This document shows positions 36,126 to 44,101 of a stretch of DNA of 64,000 bases, piece by piece. A program made the translations under genes and the position numbers. Source of the DNA: Gammaproteobacteria bacterium (lineage in GTDB: Bacteria; Pseudomonadota; Gammaproteobacteria; Burkholderiales; Burkholderiaceae_D); contig CAJCIC010000126.1 in NCBI GenBank assembly GCA_903970185.1, positions 1-64,000 of the forward strand. The letters run 5' to 3'. Position 1 is the first letter of the stretch, and each line of letters begins with the position of its first letter. Below the pieces are notes generated by a model, which made no database searches, was not told the DNA's origin, and was given only the letters and a program-made list of their open reading frames with translations.

Positions 36126-37663
36126 CAGATCATCTCCTGCGCCTTGCGCTTTTTCATCATCTTGATGACCTGGCGGCGCGTATGCTCGCGAAACTCCTCG
36201 CGCGGCTTTGGCACGTCCTGCCAGACCCCGGCCGCATAGCCATCGCCGACCGCTCCAAAAAACGATTTCATGTCGTCAAAGCGCCCCTTGTTGGCAATCG
36301 CGACATTGATCACCGTGGCGAGCGAGCCCGCGCCGGCCGGGCCCATGAGCGGCCGCGCCGAGATCAGATTGGTAAAGTAAAGCGCTGGAATTGCGGCCTG
36401 CTTTGCGGCTTGCACAACGGGTGTCGTGCCGATTGCAAGGTCAGGGCGGAACTCGGCCATCGCCGCCAGGTCCTGTTCGAGCGATGCGCGAAACTGGACA
36501 CGAACGCCGCGCGCTTCAAGCCATTCGCAGTCAGGCGCACTCCACGGCGTGCGCGGGCAGGCCGTTCCGCAATAGCGCAGGTCTGCGCCGCTTTCGACCA
36601 GGAGGCGGGCAACGAGGAGTTCAGAGCCCTCGTAACCGCTTAGCGTGATCCGACCCTTGATCGGCGTCTTGGCCAGCGCCGCCTCGATGGCAGGAAGGAT
36701 GCGATTCTTGGCTGCATCGATTTGCGACTGAGGCACGCTGGCGATCTCGCCCACGGCCTGCAGCCACGCCTCGGTGCCGTCACGACCCACGGGTGCCGAG
36801 GCGATCACGGGTCGGCCTGCAGCCTCGAATTCGCGCAGGCTTGCCGTGTAGAAAGGGTGGATGGCGGCAACCGCAATGCAGTCCAGCGCGGCATAAAGTT
36901 CTCGCCACTCGCGCGTCGGAACAACCGGGCCCGCGGCAAGGCCAAGCGGCTCGAGCATCATGCCAATGCCGATCGGATCGACGGGAAACATTTCACCCAA
37001 AAGTGCAATGGCAGGCTTGGCGCTACGACCGCCGCGCGGTGTCTGCACGGGGCCGGCCTTGACCTCGGCCCTGGCGTAGCGCAGCATCGCGCCGGCGAGG
37101 ACGTCTTTCGCCTCGGCGTGGGTTGGCACGCCAAAGCCAGGAACGTCAATTCCAATGATGCGAACGCCGTTGATCTCAGGCGGCAACAGCTGCAAGGGCA
37201 CGCCGCTGGCGGTTGGCACGCAAAGATTGATGATGACGATGGCATCGTAGTTGGCGGGATCGGCGAGCTTGAACACCGCCTCGCGGATGTCTTCGAAAAG
37301 CTTGCCTGTCACCAGAGATTCGGAATTGAACGGAACGTATCCGACGGTTCGCTTGGCGCCATAAAAGTGCGAGGTGAAGGTCAGCCCGTACACACAGCAC
37401 GCCGAGCCACAAAGAATCGTTGCCGTGCGCCGCATGCGCAATCCCACGCGCAACGAACCGAAGGCCGGACACATCGACTGCGGCTGGTCGTGAGGGCCTT
37501 TGGGATAGTCGCTGGCGTATTGGTCAAGGAGTTCACTCTTGCCTGACGCAGCCGTCGCAGCGCGCAGGCGCTCGGCGCCGGAGTGGCATCCAACGCCTTC
37601 GCCTTGCAGCATTTCCGGCGAGGAAATCTCCGCTACGGCGTGGCCTGGCAGGGGTGCATTCAT
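36125..37663 (-). CDS. bchY: Chlorophyllide a reductase subunit Y
   Basis: A 512-residue partner of BchZ. Three cluster-binding Cys are expected for BchY, and candidates are in [10 protein letters not shown] (C65), [10 protein letters not shown] (C85 or neighbours) and [12 protein letters not shown]. The protein ends with the [18 protein letters not shown] segment of the family and is of usual length. Its start overlaps the bchX stop by 4 bp. Confidence 0.96.
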   Translation of the reverse strand: MNAPLPGHAVAEISSPEMLQGEGVGCHSGAERLRAATAASGKSELLDQYASDYPKGPHDQPQSMCPAFGSLRVGLRMRRTATILCGSACCVYGLTFTSHFYGAKRTVGYVPFNSESLVTGKLFEDIREAVFKLADPANYDAIVIINLCVPTASGVPLQLLPPEINGVRIIGIDVPGFGVPTHAEAKDVLAGAMLRYARAEVKAGPVQTPRGGRSAKPAIALLGEMFPVDPIGIGMMLEPLGLAAGPVVPTREWRELYAALDCIAVAAIHPFYTASLREFEAAGRPVIASAPVGRDGTEAWLQAVGEIASVPQSQIDAAKNRILPAIEAALAKTPIKGRITLSGYEGSELLVARLLVESGADLRYCGTACPRTPWSAPDCEWLEARGVRVQFRASLEQDLAAMAEFRPDLAIGTTPVVQAAKQAAIPALYFTNLISARPLMGPAGAGSLATVINVAIANKGRFDDMKSFFGAVGDGYAAGVWQDVPKPREEFREHTRRQVIKMMKKRKAQEMI

Positions 37664-38676
37664 ACGGTGTCGTAGACGACTTCGAGTGTTTCGCGCTGGA
37701 TTTCACTCTTGCCGCACATGTCGAACTGGGTTGCAGGCTCGAGCACGACATTGCGGCCGACCGTGTCAGCCGAAAAAAGTCCGAGAAGCTGGTCCTGGTT
37801 CAAGGGCTTGGGGCGAACCGGAGGGGCTGTGCCGACGTTCTCTGCCAGGGTCTCGAAAAGCGGACCCCACTGCGTACCGGGCCGCCCGATGATTTCGTAG
37901 CTCGCGCTCTTGCGACGAATATCTTCGTGCGCAGGAATGGCGGAAAGCACCGGTATGCCGACTCGGTCGGCAAACGCGGCAGCCTCACCGGTACCGTCGT
38001 CCTTGTTGATGACCATGCCGGCGACACCGACATTGCCACCCAGCTTTCTGAAGTACTCGACAGCAGAGCAGACGTTGTTTGCGACGTATAAGGACTGCAG
38101 GTCGTTGGAGGCCACGACGATCACCTTCTGGCACATGTCACGGGCGATCGGCAGGCCGAATCCGCCACAGACCACATCGCCTAGGAAATCAAGCAGCACA
38201 TAGTCAAAGCCCCACTCGTGAAAGCCAAGTTTTTCGAGCAGCTCGAAGCCGTGGATGATGCCGCGACCGCCGCACCCACGCCCGACTTCGGGACCGCCAA
38301 GTTCCATCGCAAAAACGCCATCGCGTTTGAAGCAGACGTCGCCGATGGCGACTTGCTCACCGGAGAGTTTCTTCTTCGACGACGTCTCGATGATGGTCGG
38401 ACAGGCTCGCCCGCCAAACAGCAGCGAGGTCGTGTCGCTTTTCGGGTCACAGCCGATCAACAACACTTTCTTGCCCTGCTGAGCCATCATGTACGACAGG
38501 TTGGCAAGGGTAAAACTCTTGCCGATGCCTCCCTTGCCGTAGATCGCGATGATCTGCGTTTCCTTGGTCACAGGGCCTGTTGCCACCGGGTCCGGTTCCA
38601 GGCTCGCTTCGCGGCGCAGCTGGCGGTCCGCCACTTTGATGACTGCAGAAACCGAGCTCGTATTAGAAACACTCAT
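37660..38676 (-). CDS. bchX: Chlorophyllide a reductase iron protein subunit X
   Basis: A 338-residue NifH-like ATPase that donates electrons to BchYZ. The P-loop is IYGKGGIGKSFT near residue 50, and the two Cys that bind the shared [4Fe-4S] cluster are in GRGCGGRGI and DVVCGGFGLP. Compared with BchL it has the BchX-specific N-terminal extension of about 40 residues. It follows crtF directly after 84 bp; the bchC gene usually found at this place is missing. Confidence 0.97.
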   Translation of the reverse strand: MSVSNTSSVSAVIKVADRQLRREASLEPDPVATGPVTKETQIIAIYGKGGIGKSFTLANLSYMMAQQGKKVLLIGCDPKSDTTSLLFGGRACPTIIETSSKKKLSGEQVAIGDVCFKRDGVFAMELGGPEVGRGCGGRGIIHGFELLEKLGFHEWGFDYVLLDFLGDVVCGGFGLPIARDMCQKVIVVASNDLQSLYVANNVCSAVEYFRKLGGNVGVAGMVINKDDGTGEAAAFADRVGIPVLSAIPAHEDIRRKSASYEIIGRPGTQWGPLFETLAENVGTAPPVRPKPLNQDQLLGLFSADTVGRNVVLEPATQFDMCGKSEIQRETLEVVYDTV

Positions 38677-38760
38677 GCGCCACTTTCGGGTTGAAAATCA
38701 GGGTCAAGGCGAGCCGCTTGATTGCAGGGGGCGAGTCGTTGCGAATTGGGCGGCATCGGC
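38677..38760. other. crtF-bchX junction lacking bchC
   Basis: Only 84 bp separate crtF from bchX. In the Rhodobacter superoperon bchC lies here. No open frame, promoter or PpsR palindrome is visible. Confidence 0.7.
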
Positions 38761-39927
38761 CTATCCCCTCGGGCTTGCCATCAACAGCTGGGTTTGAAGC
38801 GGCAACTGCGTGGGCAAGAGCCGGACGTAAGGAAATCCTGCCTGGTGCAACAAAGCCTCGATCTCGCCGCGGGTTCTCGCCCGGCCATGTCCCATGGCGC
38901 GCAGATAAAACGAGAAATAGGCGTCCCCGACGGGCTCGGCTCCGGTCGTTCCGGCCATCGGCTCGGCCAGCAGCAAAATGCCATTTGCGGGCAGCGCACG
39001 GCGCACCGCGCGCAACAGGCAGAGCGCGTGCTCGTCATCGTGGTCGTGAATGACACGCACAAGCGATGCAAGATCGGCCCCGCGTGGCAGCTCGTCGGTG
39101 AAGAAGTCGCCGCCAACCAGCGTTGCGCGCTGTGACAAGCCCGCCCCCGCGAGGCGCGTGCGCGCGCGTTCGACGACGGCAGGCAGATCGAACAACATCA
39201 GGCGCAACTTCGGCGCGCGCCTTGCGGCAGCTTGCAGAAACCCGCCTTCACCGCCACCGATGTCAAGCAGGCACTGATACTGCTCGATGGGATAGGCGTC
39301 GATGATCTCCTCTGCAACGAGGGAAACCGACGCGGTCATCAGGGCGCTGTAGCTCGACACGCTGGCCTCGCGCAACTGTTTCGGGTCGCGTGCGTCCGAG
39401 TAGGCCCAGTAGCGCGACAGATCCGAGGCAGGCGCGCCGTCGCCGCGAAGCAGCGCAACCGGATCCTTGAGATCGTTGTAGAGAATTTCGTGATGCGCAA
39501 CCATGGCGCCAACGCCCGGGTTGGCGAGCATTGCCGAACCCAGCACGCCGAGCCCGAAGCGGTCGTCACCGCGCCTTTCCAACAGCTCGAGCGAAACCGC
39601 AGCGAGCATCAATTGCCGCGTCGCGTCCTCGGAGAGTGCAAGTCGTGGTGCCAGATCGGCCACCCGCTGAGGGCCGCTTGCAAGCAGTTCGAACACTTTC
39701 AGCTCGACGCATGACCTGAGGACCTGCGAGTAGACGAATCCCGCGCAAAGATCGAAGAGCGCACGCGCGCGCCGCTTTGCGATCCGACTTCCGAACGGCG
39801 CGCGCTTGGCATGGCGCAAGAACACCGGACTGGTCAGAAGGCGATCTCTAAAAGCCAACCACTTGTCGTGGATCGCCGAAGGATTCAACGCTAGCGCGGT
39901 CGAGTGGGTCATCGATTGCAGTTCCAT
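38761..39927 (-). CDS. crtF: Acyclic carotenoid O-methyltransferase CrtF
   Basis: A 388-residue SAM-dependent methyltransferase that methylates the tertiary hydroxyl made by CrtC in spheroidene and spirilloxanthin synthesis. The N-terminal winged-helix dimerisation domain includes VLRSCVELKVFELLASGP. The SAM motif is CLLDIGGGEGGFL near residue 200, and the catalytic His-Asp pair is in VRVIHDHDDEHA. An alternative start is Met6. It begins 7 bp after crtE and leads into bchXYZ. Confidence 0.94.
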   Translation of the reverse strand: MELQSMTHSTALALNPSAIHDKWLAFRDRLLTSPVFLRHAKRAPFGSRIAKRRARALFDLCAGFVYSQVLRSCVELKVFELLASGPQRVADLAPRLALSEDATRQLMLAAVSLELLERRGDDRFGLGVLGSAMLANPGVGAMVAHHEILYNDLKDPVALLRGDGAPASDLSRYWAYSDARDPKQLREASVSSYSALMTASVSLVAEEIIDAYPIEQYQCLLDIGGGEGGFLQAAARRAPKLRLMLFDLPAVVERARTRLAGAGLSQRATLVGGDFFTDELPRGADLASLVRVIHDHDDEHALCLLRAVRRALPANGILLLAEPMAGTTGAEPVGDAYFSFYLRAMGHGRARTRGEIEALLHQAGFPYVRLLPTQLPLQTQLLMASPRG

Positions 39928-39934
39928 CTAGGTA

Positions 39935-40828
39935 CTACGCCGCCCTGCGCACAAGACTCGCGGGCAAGAAACGCTTCGCTTCAATCTGGATCAGTGCGCG
40001 CAATCCAGCGACGCCATCGCACTCGGGAATCGATTCGGCGGCCTCAGCGACCAGCCCGTCTAGCCGTGCGATCGCGCCTGCAAGACCGAGTTCTTGCGCA
40101 GCACTTGGTCGTCCGAGCGCAAGGTCACGGCCAATCGGCTTGCCAAGCTCTTCAGGGTTGCCTGCGGCGTCGCGAATGTCGTCAGCGACCTGATATGCGA
40201 GCCCGAGTCGCTCGCCGAGCATGCGCCAGGGCTCTGCAGTCCTGCCTGATGCGGCTGCACCTGCCATGGTCGCTGCGGCAAACAATGCGCCGGTTTTTTC
40301 GAGGTGATAGGAAGCAAGCGCCACGTGCGGCTCGCATTCGCGCGCCTGCCCGGCAACGATTCCCGAGGGCATGCCAACCGATGCGGCAACGATTTCGATC
40401 AATGCGCCGAGCCGGTCTGGTGCGTGCAGGGCGCCCCTCGTGAGGGACTGGAAGGCCAGGACAATCAGGGCGTCGCCCGTTAACACCGCGATGCGCTCGC
40501 CAAAGGCCTTGTGCACTGAAAGTTTGCCGCGACGCTTTTCAGCGTCGTCAAAGCAAGGCAGGTCGTCGTGGACCAGGGATGCGCAATGAAGCAGTTCGAT
40601 CGCCGCCGCCGCTGCGTGCGCGGCACGCAAGTTGGTCTCGCCGCACGAGGCCGCAACCGCAAGGCATAGGCGCGGGCGCAGTCGGTGCCCCCCGGGGAAC
40701 ACGGCGTAGCGCATCGCTTGCGCGAGTCGGCTTGGAGCTAGAGCGGTGGTGCAAGAATCCATCGCGCCAGACAGCGTCTCTTCAATCGACGCAGCCAGGG
40801 CATGCTCACTTCGCACCGCAGCATCCAT
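39935..40828 (-). CDS. crtE: Geranylgeranyl diphosphate synthase
   Basis: A 297-residue trans-prenyltransferase that supplies C20 diphosphate for phytoene and for the bacteriochlorophyll tail. The first aspartate-rich motif is LVHDDLPCFDD and the second is QVADDIRDAAG, with GKPIGRD after it. The start at 40828 gives the normal N-terminus (MDAAVRSEHALAA); the frame extends upstream through the promoter region. It is the first gene of the leftward superoperon, divergent to crtD. Confidence 0.95.
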   Translation of the reverse strand: MDAAVRSEHALAASIEETLSGAMDSCTTALAPSRLAQAMRYAVFPGGHRLRPRLCLAVAASCGETNLRAAHAAAAAIELLHCASLVHDDLPCFDDAEKRRGKLSVHKAFGERIAVLTGDALIVLAFQSLTRGALHAPDRLGALIEIVAASVGMPSGIVAGQARECEPHVALASYHLEKTGALFAAATMAGAAASGRTAEPWRMLGERLGLAYQVADDIRDAAGNPEELGKPIGRDLALGRPSAAQELGLAGAIARLDGLVAEAAESIPECDGVAGLRALIQIEAKRFLPASLVRRAA

Positions 40829-40850
40829 AAACGAGTTCTCCGAAACCGAG

Positions 40851-40868
40851 TGTAAGCTTATGTTGTCA
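40851..40868. promoter_or_regulatory. Imperfect CrtJ/PpsR-like site in the crtE-crtD region
   Basis: TGTAAGCTTATGTTGTCA fits TGT-N12-ACA with one mismatch. It lies 26 bp, start to start, from the perfect site at 40877. Paired sites about two to three helical turns apart suit co-operative PpsR binding. Confidence 0.4.
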
Positions 40869-40876
40869 CTTCCTAC

Positions 40877-40894
40877 TGTCATGTAATATAGACA
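40877..40894. promoter_or_regulatory. CrtJ/PpsR operator between crtE and crtD
   Basis: TGTCATGTAATATAGACA is an exact TGT-N12-ACA palindrome, the classical CrtJ/PpsR target. It lies in the 105 bp between the divergent crtE and crtD starts. A TAATAT at 40884-40889 that could serve as the crtD -10 element lies inside it, so repression by occlusion is likely. Confidence 0.72.
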
Positions 40895-40933
40895 CATGCG
40901 AGCACCCCGTCAACCGCTGATTTCAAAAATCTT

Positions 40934-42487
40934 GTGAGCCCGCTGTCACAGCCTGCGGTGGTCGTCATCGGCGCGGGCATTGGCGGCCTGGTTGCAGCAC
41001 TGCGACTGGCTGTTCACGGCGTGGATGTGACCGTGCTCGATCAGTTCGACTCGCCAGGCGGCAAAATGCGCGAGGTGGTCGTCAACGGCGCTCGCATTGA
41101 CGCCGGACCGACCGTATTGACCATGCGCTGGGTGTTCGACGAGATTTTCGAGAGCGCCGGCACGTCCCTCGAGGCGCGGGTCGGACTCACGCGCTTATCG
41201 GTCCTCGCCCGACACGCCTGGGCCGGCGGCGAGTCGCTCGATCTGCATGCCGATGCAGAACGCACGGCGCATGCCATCGCCGATTTTGCCGGGGCAAGGG
41301 AAGCCGACGGCTTTCGCCGCTTCAGTCAACGCGCACAGAAGATTTACAAAACGCTTGATCGGGCCTTCATCGAACGCCCGTGCGACGGTCCTGCTGCACT
41401 CATGAAGGCGGTCGGTCTGCGCGGCCTGCCAGGACTCACGTCAATCGCGCCGTTCACGCCAATGCACGATGCCCTGAAAGCGTACTTTCGCGATCCCCGC
41501 CTGTTGCAGTTATTTGGCCGCTACGCCACCTATTGCGGCTCCTCGCCCTATCTCGCGCCGGCAACGCTGATGCTCGTGCCCTATGTCGAGCAGTGTGGTG
41601 TGTGGTCGGTGGATGGCGGCATGCACAAACTGGCGACTGCGCTGGCCGAGCTTGCCTGGGAGTATGGCGTGTCTTTTCGCTATGGCACGAAGGTTAGCGA
41701 GATCGTGGTTCGCGAAGAAAGAGTTGCCGGCGTCGTCACCTCGAGCGAAGAATACATTCGAACCGACACGGTGATCGTCAACGCCGATGCGCAGGCCGTC
41801 GCTCGGGGCCATTTTGGGGACGCGGCAAGCCGCGCTGTGCCTGCCATCGCGCCGGAGCAGCGATCGCTCTCGGCAATCACGTGGGCCATGGTCGCGTCCT
41901 GCAGCGGATTTCCACTGGTGCGCCATAACGTTTTTTTCTCGAACAATTACCGGGCTGAGTTCGATCAGATATTTCGCCAGCATCGGCTTCCTGATCAGCC
42001 AACCGTGTATGTTTGCGCACAGGATCGCTTGGATACGCCATTCACCGCTGACAGCGCGCGCGCGGAACGCGTCCTTTGCCTTGTCAATGCGCCTGCGAAA
42101 AATGATGTTTGGCCACTGGACCCAAAGGAGATTCAACGATGCGAACGCGAAAGCCGGAATCTTCTCGAGCAGTGCGGCCTGAACCTGACATGTACACCAC
42201 GCAGCCTGCTTCGAACCGACCCGGAGGGATTCGAGCACCTCTTTCCGGCAACCGGCGGAGCCTTGTACGGCCAGGCCTCGCACGGCTGGAACGCATCGTT
42301 TCAGCGCCCGGGGGCGAGGACCCTGATGGCGGGACTGTATCTCGCGGGGGGCAGCACCCATCCGGGACCCGGCGTGCCGATGGCCGCGCATTCAGGACGG
42401 ATGTCGGCCGAGGCGGTACTGGCGGACCGGAGTTTGACCGTGCCCTATGCAAGGACGGCTACGCATGGTGGTATCTCGACGCGATAA
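40934..42487 (+). CDS. crtD: Methoxyneurosporene/hydroxyneurosporene desaturase CrtD
   Basis: A 517-residue FAD enzyme that introduces the C-3,4 double bond after CrtC hydration (and CrtF methylation). The dinucleotide motif is VVVIGAGIGGLVAALRLAVHG at the N-terminus, followed by SPGGKMREVVVNGARIDAGPT. The C-terminal FAD segment is LYLAGGSTHPGPGVPMAAHSG. The start codon is GTG. The end of the gene carries the first part of crtC in another frame. Confidence 0.94.
   Translation: MSPLSQPAVVVIGAGIGGLVAALRLAVHGVDVTVLDQFDSPGGKMREVVVNGARIDAGPTVLTMRWVFDEIFESAGTSLEARVGLTRLSVLARHAWAGGESLDLHADAERTAHAIADFAGAREADGFRRFSQRAQKIYKTLDRAFIERPCDGPAALMKAVGLRGLPGLTSIAPFTPMHDALKAYFRDPRLLQLFGRYATYCGSSPYLAPATLMLVPYVEQCGVWSVDGGMHKLATALAELAWEYGVSFRYGTKVSEIVVREERVAGVVTSSEEYIRTDTVIVNADAQAVARGHFGDAASRAVPAIAPEQRSLSAITWAMVASCSGFPLVRHNVFFSNNYRAEFDQIFRQHRLPDQPTVYVCAQDRLDTPFTADSARAERVLCLVNAPAKNDVWPLDPKEIQRCERESRNLLEQCGLNLTCTPRSLLRTDPEGFEHLFPATGGALYGQASHGWNASFQRPGARTLMAGLYLAGGSTHPGPGVPMAAHSGRMSAEAVLADRSLTVPYARTATHGGISTR
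42124..42130 (+). promoter_or_regulatory. Internal Shine-Dalgarno for crtC inside crtD
   Basis: AAAGGAG ends 8 nt before the ATG at 42139. This is the best ribosome-binding site in the crtC frame and decides the crtC start proposed here. Confidence 0.6.
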
Positions 42488-43356
42488 GCGACGACGGCCA
42501 GAACGCGCTGACACTGATCGCATTCGTTGGCAGCGTGTTCTCCCCTTACTACGCGGCACGTCGCAGGACAGGGCCCACCGATCCAGAAAATCATTGCGCC
42601 TTCAACGTGGCACTGTATGGGCAAAGCGCGCGTCGCTGGAGCATGACCGAGCGCGGTGCGTCTCGCCTCGAGCGAGGTCCCGATCATCTTTCGATTGGCC
42701 CCAGTTCAGTACGTTGGGACGGCGACGCCTACGTGATTGACATTGACGAGTGGGCCTTTCCGGTTCCAAGGCGGATCAAGGGGCGCATACGCGTCATCCC
42801 GCAAACCTTGTTTGCGCACACGACCTGTCTTGCCCCCGTGGGCGATCACCATTGGCGCCCGATCGCACCTTTTGCGCGCATCGAGCTTGATCTAACGCTA
42901 CCCAGGCTGACGTGGCGTGGCTCGGCTTACTTCGACACGAATTCCGGCTGCGCACCGCTTGAGGACGGCTTTGCGCGCTGGGATTGGAGTCGCGCTGCGC
43001 TCGCAGATGGCAGCACCGTCGTGTTCTACGACGTGATCCGCCGTGATCGCAGTTGCAATTCGGTGTCGCTGCAGTTTCATCGAGACGGTCGTGTCACGCC
43101 GATCGCTGCTCCGCCTGCAGTTACCCTGCCAACCACAAGCTGGCGTATCAAGCGCGGCACGCACTGCGATGCGAACGCTGCCGCAGAAGAAGTAAGCAGC
43201 CTTGAAAATGGTCCCTTTTACTCGCGCTCGATCATTCAGACGCAAGTCTTCGGAGAGGTGACACGGGCGGTTCACGAAAGTCTTTCGCTGGATCGCTTCA
43301 AGGCGCGCTGGGTGCAGGCGCTTCTGCCGTTTCGGATGCCTCGCGCGCTGCGCTAG
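42139..43356 (+). CDS. crtC: Acyclic carotenoid 1,2-hydratase CrtC, start nested in crtD
   Basis: The enzyme adds water to the C-1,2 end of neurosporene or lycopene, the entry to spheroidene and spirilloxanthin. The conserved protein is recognisable from PEFDRALCKDGYAWWYLDAI, with GSVFSPYYA and DPENHCAFNVALYG soon after. No ATG, GTG or TTG occurs in frame between 42190 and 42535, so the start must lie well inside crtD. ATG 42139 has a consensus Shine-Dalgarno and gives 405 residues, with about 110 residues encoded in the overlap. That stretch is rich in Arg, Gly and Pro. Rhodobacter CrtC is shorter (about 280 residues). Confidence 0.88.
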   Translation: MRTRKPESSRAVRPEPDMYTTQPASNRPGGIRAPLSGNRRSLVRPGLARLERIVSAPGGEDPDGGTVSRGGQHPSGTRRADGRAFRTDVGRGGTGGPEFDRALCKDGYAWWYLDAISDDGQNALTLIAFVGSVFSPYYAARRRTGPTDPENHCAFNVALYGQSARRWSMTERGASRLERGPDHLSIGPSSVRWDGDAYVIDIDEWAFPVPRRIKGRIRVIPQTLFAHTTCLAPVGDHHWRPIAPFARIELDLTLPRLTWRGSAYFDTNSGCAPLEDGFARWDWSRAALADGSTVVFYDVIRRDRSCNSVSLQFHRDGRVTPIAAPPAVTLPTTSWRIKRGTHCDANAAAEEVSSLENGPFYSRSIIQTQVFGEVTRAVHESLSLDRFKARWVQALLPFRMPRALR

Positions 43357-43483
43357 TTGACGACCCATGATCGTTCGGCAGCAGGGGTGGCTGCATTCTG
43401 GTTGACCTATCCGCCCCACGAAAAACGATTCGGCTTTGCCGTGCAGACGCAGTTGAGCCGGGAGCCATCAAGAAAACCGGTCT

Positions 43484-43735
43484 TCACGGGCAATTTTTCT
43501 TGACCAGGTTCAACACGAACTCCTGCTGCGCCCTGGAATTCACGGGATACCGGTCAAATTCATTGCCAACGCGCACATCCGCGTAGAGGCCCGACGGATC
43601 CTCGTGAAAATGCAGGAAGGCCTTTGACCTCCGGTAGAAAACCCCGCGTGAATTCTCCCTTAGCGTCGAGATGCAACGGAGTTCGCGCAGCATCGGTTCC
43701 AGACCATCAAGCGCGCAGGTTCCCGCATGTTTCAC
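43484..43735 (-). CDS. Small conserved-looking protein downstream of crtB
   Basis: An 83-residue soluble protein starting at GTG, of unknown function. Its sequence has the compact, mixed composition of a folded domain (RGVFYRRSKAFLHFHEDPSG, then YADVRVG and RFPVN-like RYPVNSRAQQ). I recall similar short proteins in betaproteobacteria but cannot name a family. It is the third of three small genes that follow crtB on the same strand, 13 bp after the previous one. It has no signal or membrane segment. Confidence 0.6.
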   Translation of the reverse strand: MKHAGTCALDGLEPMLRELRCISTLRENSRGVFYRRSKAFLHFHEDPSGLYADVRVGNEFDRYPVNSRAQQEFVLNLVKKNCP

Positions 43736-43748
43736 AGTGCCTGCTTTC

Positions 43749-43931
43749 CTATCGTCGCTCCTGGTCGTCCTGGCTGCGTTTGCCAGTCACATCCGCGTTC
43801 TTCAGCGGCGCATCCGTGCCGCGCTCGTTGTCGCTATCTACCCGGTACACCGACACAAGCTCCCAGACGACCCAGACCAGGGCAAAGCCGAGAACGCAAG
43901 ACATTTCGATCAGGCCTAAGTGATTTTCCAT
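43749..43931 (-). CDS. Micro membrane protein, paralogue 1
   Basis: A 60-residue protein with one hydrophobic span at about residues 10-27 (MSCVLGFALVWVVWELVSVY) and a polar, charged tail. Residues 20-27 read WVVWELVS. The neighbouring 43-residue protein has WVIYELVS at exactly the same residues, which argues that both are real and related. The function is unknown. Position in the cluster suggests a role in assembly of the photosynthetic membrane; that is inference. Confidence 0.6.
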   Translation of the reverse strand: MENHLGLIEMSCVLGFALVWVVWELVSVYRVDSDNERGTDAPLKNADVTGKRSQDDQERR

Positions 43932-43953
43932 GATTCGCAGTCGTTCGGAGCAC

Positions 43954-44085
43954 CTAGGAAGAGTCGTCTGGCGGTTTTGACTTGCCGGCCGGCTTGGAGC
44001 GCAGCGATACCAGTTCGTAGATCACCCACAGCAAGAGCGCGACGTCTCCAAGCAACCATGCATAGCTTCTTAACAGGTGTCCCAT
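43954..44085 (-). CDS. Micro membrane protein, paralogue 2
   Basis: A 43-residue protein starting 16 bp after crtB. MGHLLRSYAWLLGDVALLL runs into WVIYELVS at residues 20-27, then a basic and acidic tail. It has one membrane span with an acidic Glu near its end, the same plan as the next gene downstream. It is too short for automatic gene finding and is likely to be missed. The Shine-Dalgarno is weak, so translation may be coupled to crtB. Confidence 0.55.
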   Translation of the reverse strand: MGHLLRSYAWLLGDVALLLWVIYELVSLRSKPAGKSKPPDDSS

Positions 44086-44101
44086 CAGCTAATGTAGCAC
44101 C

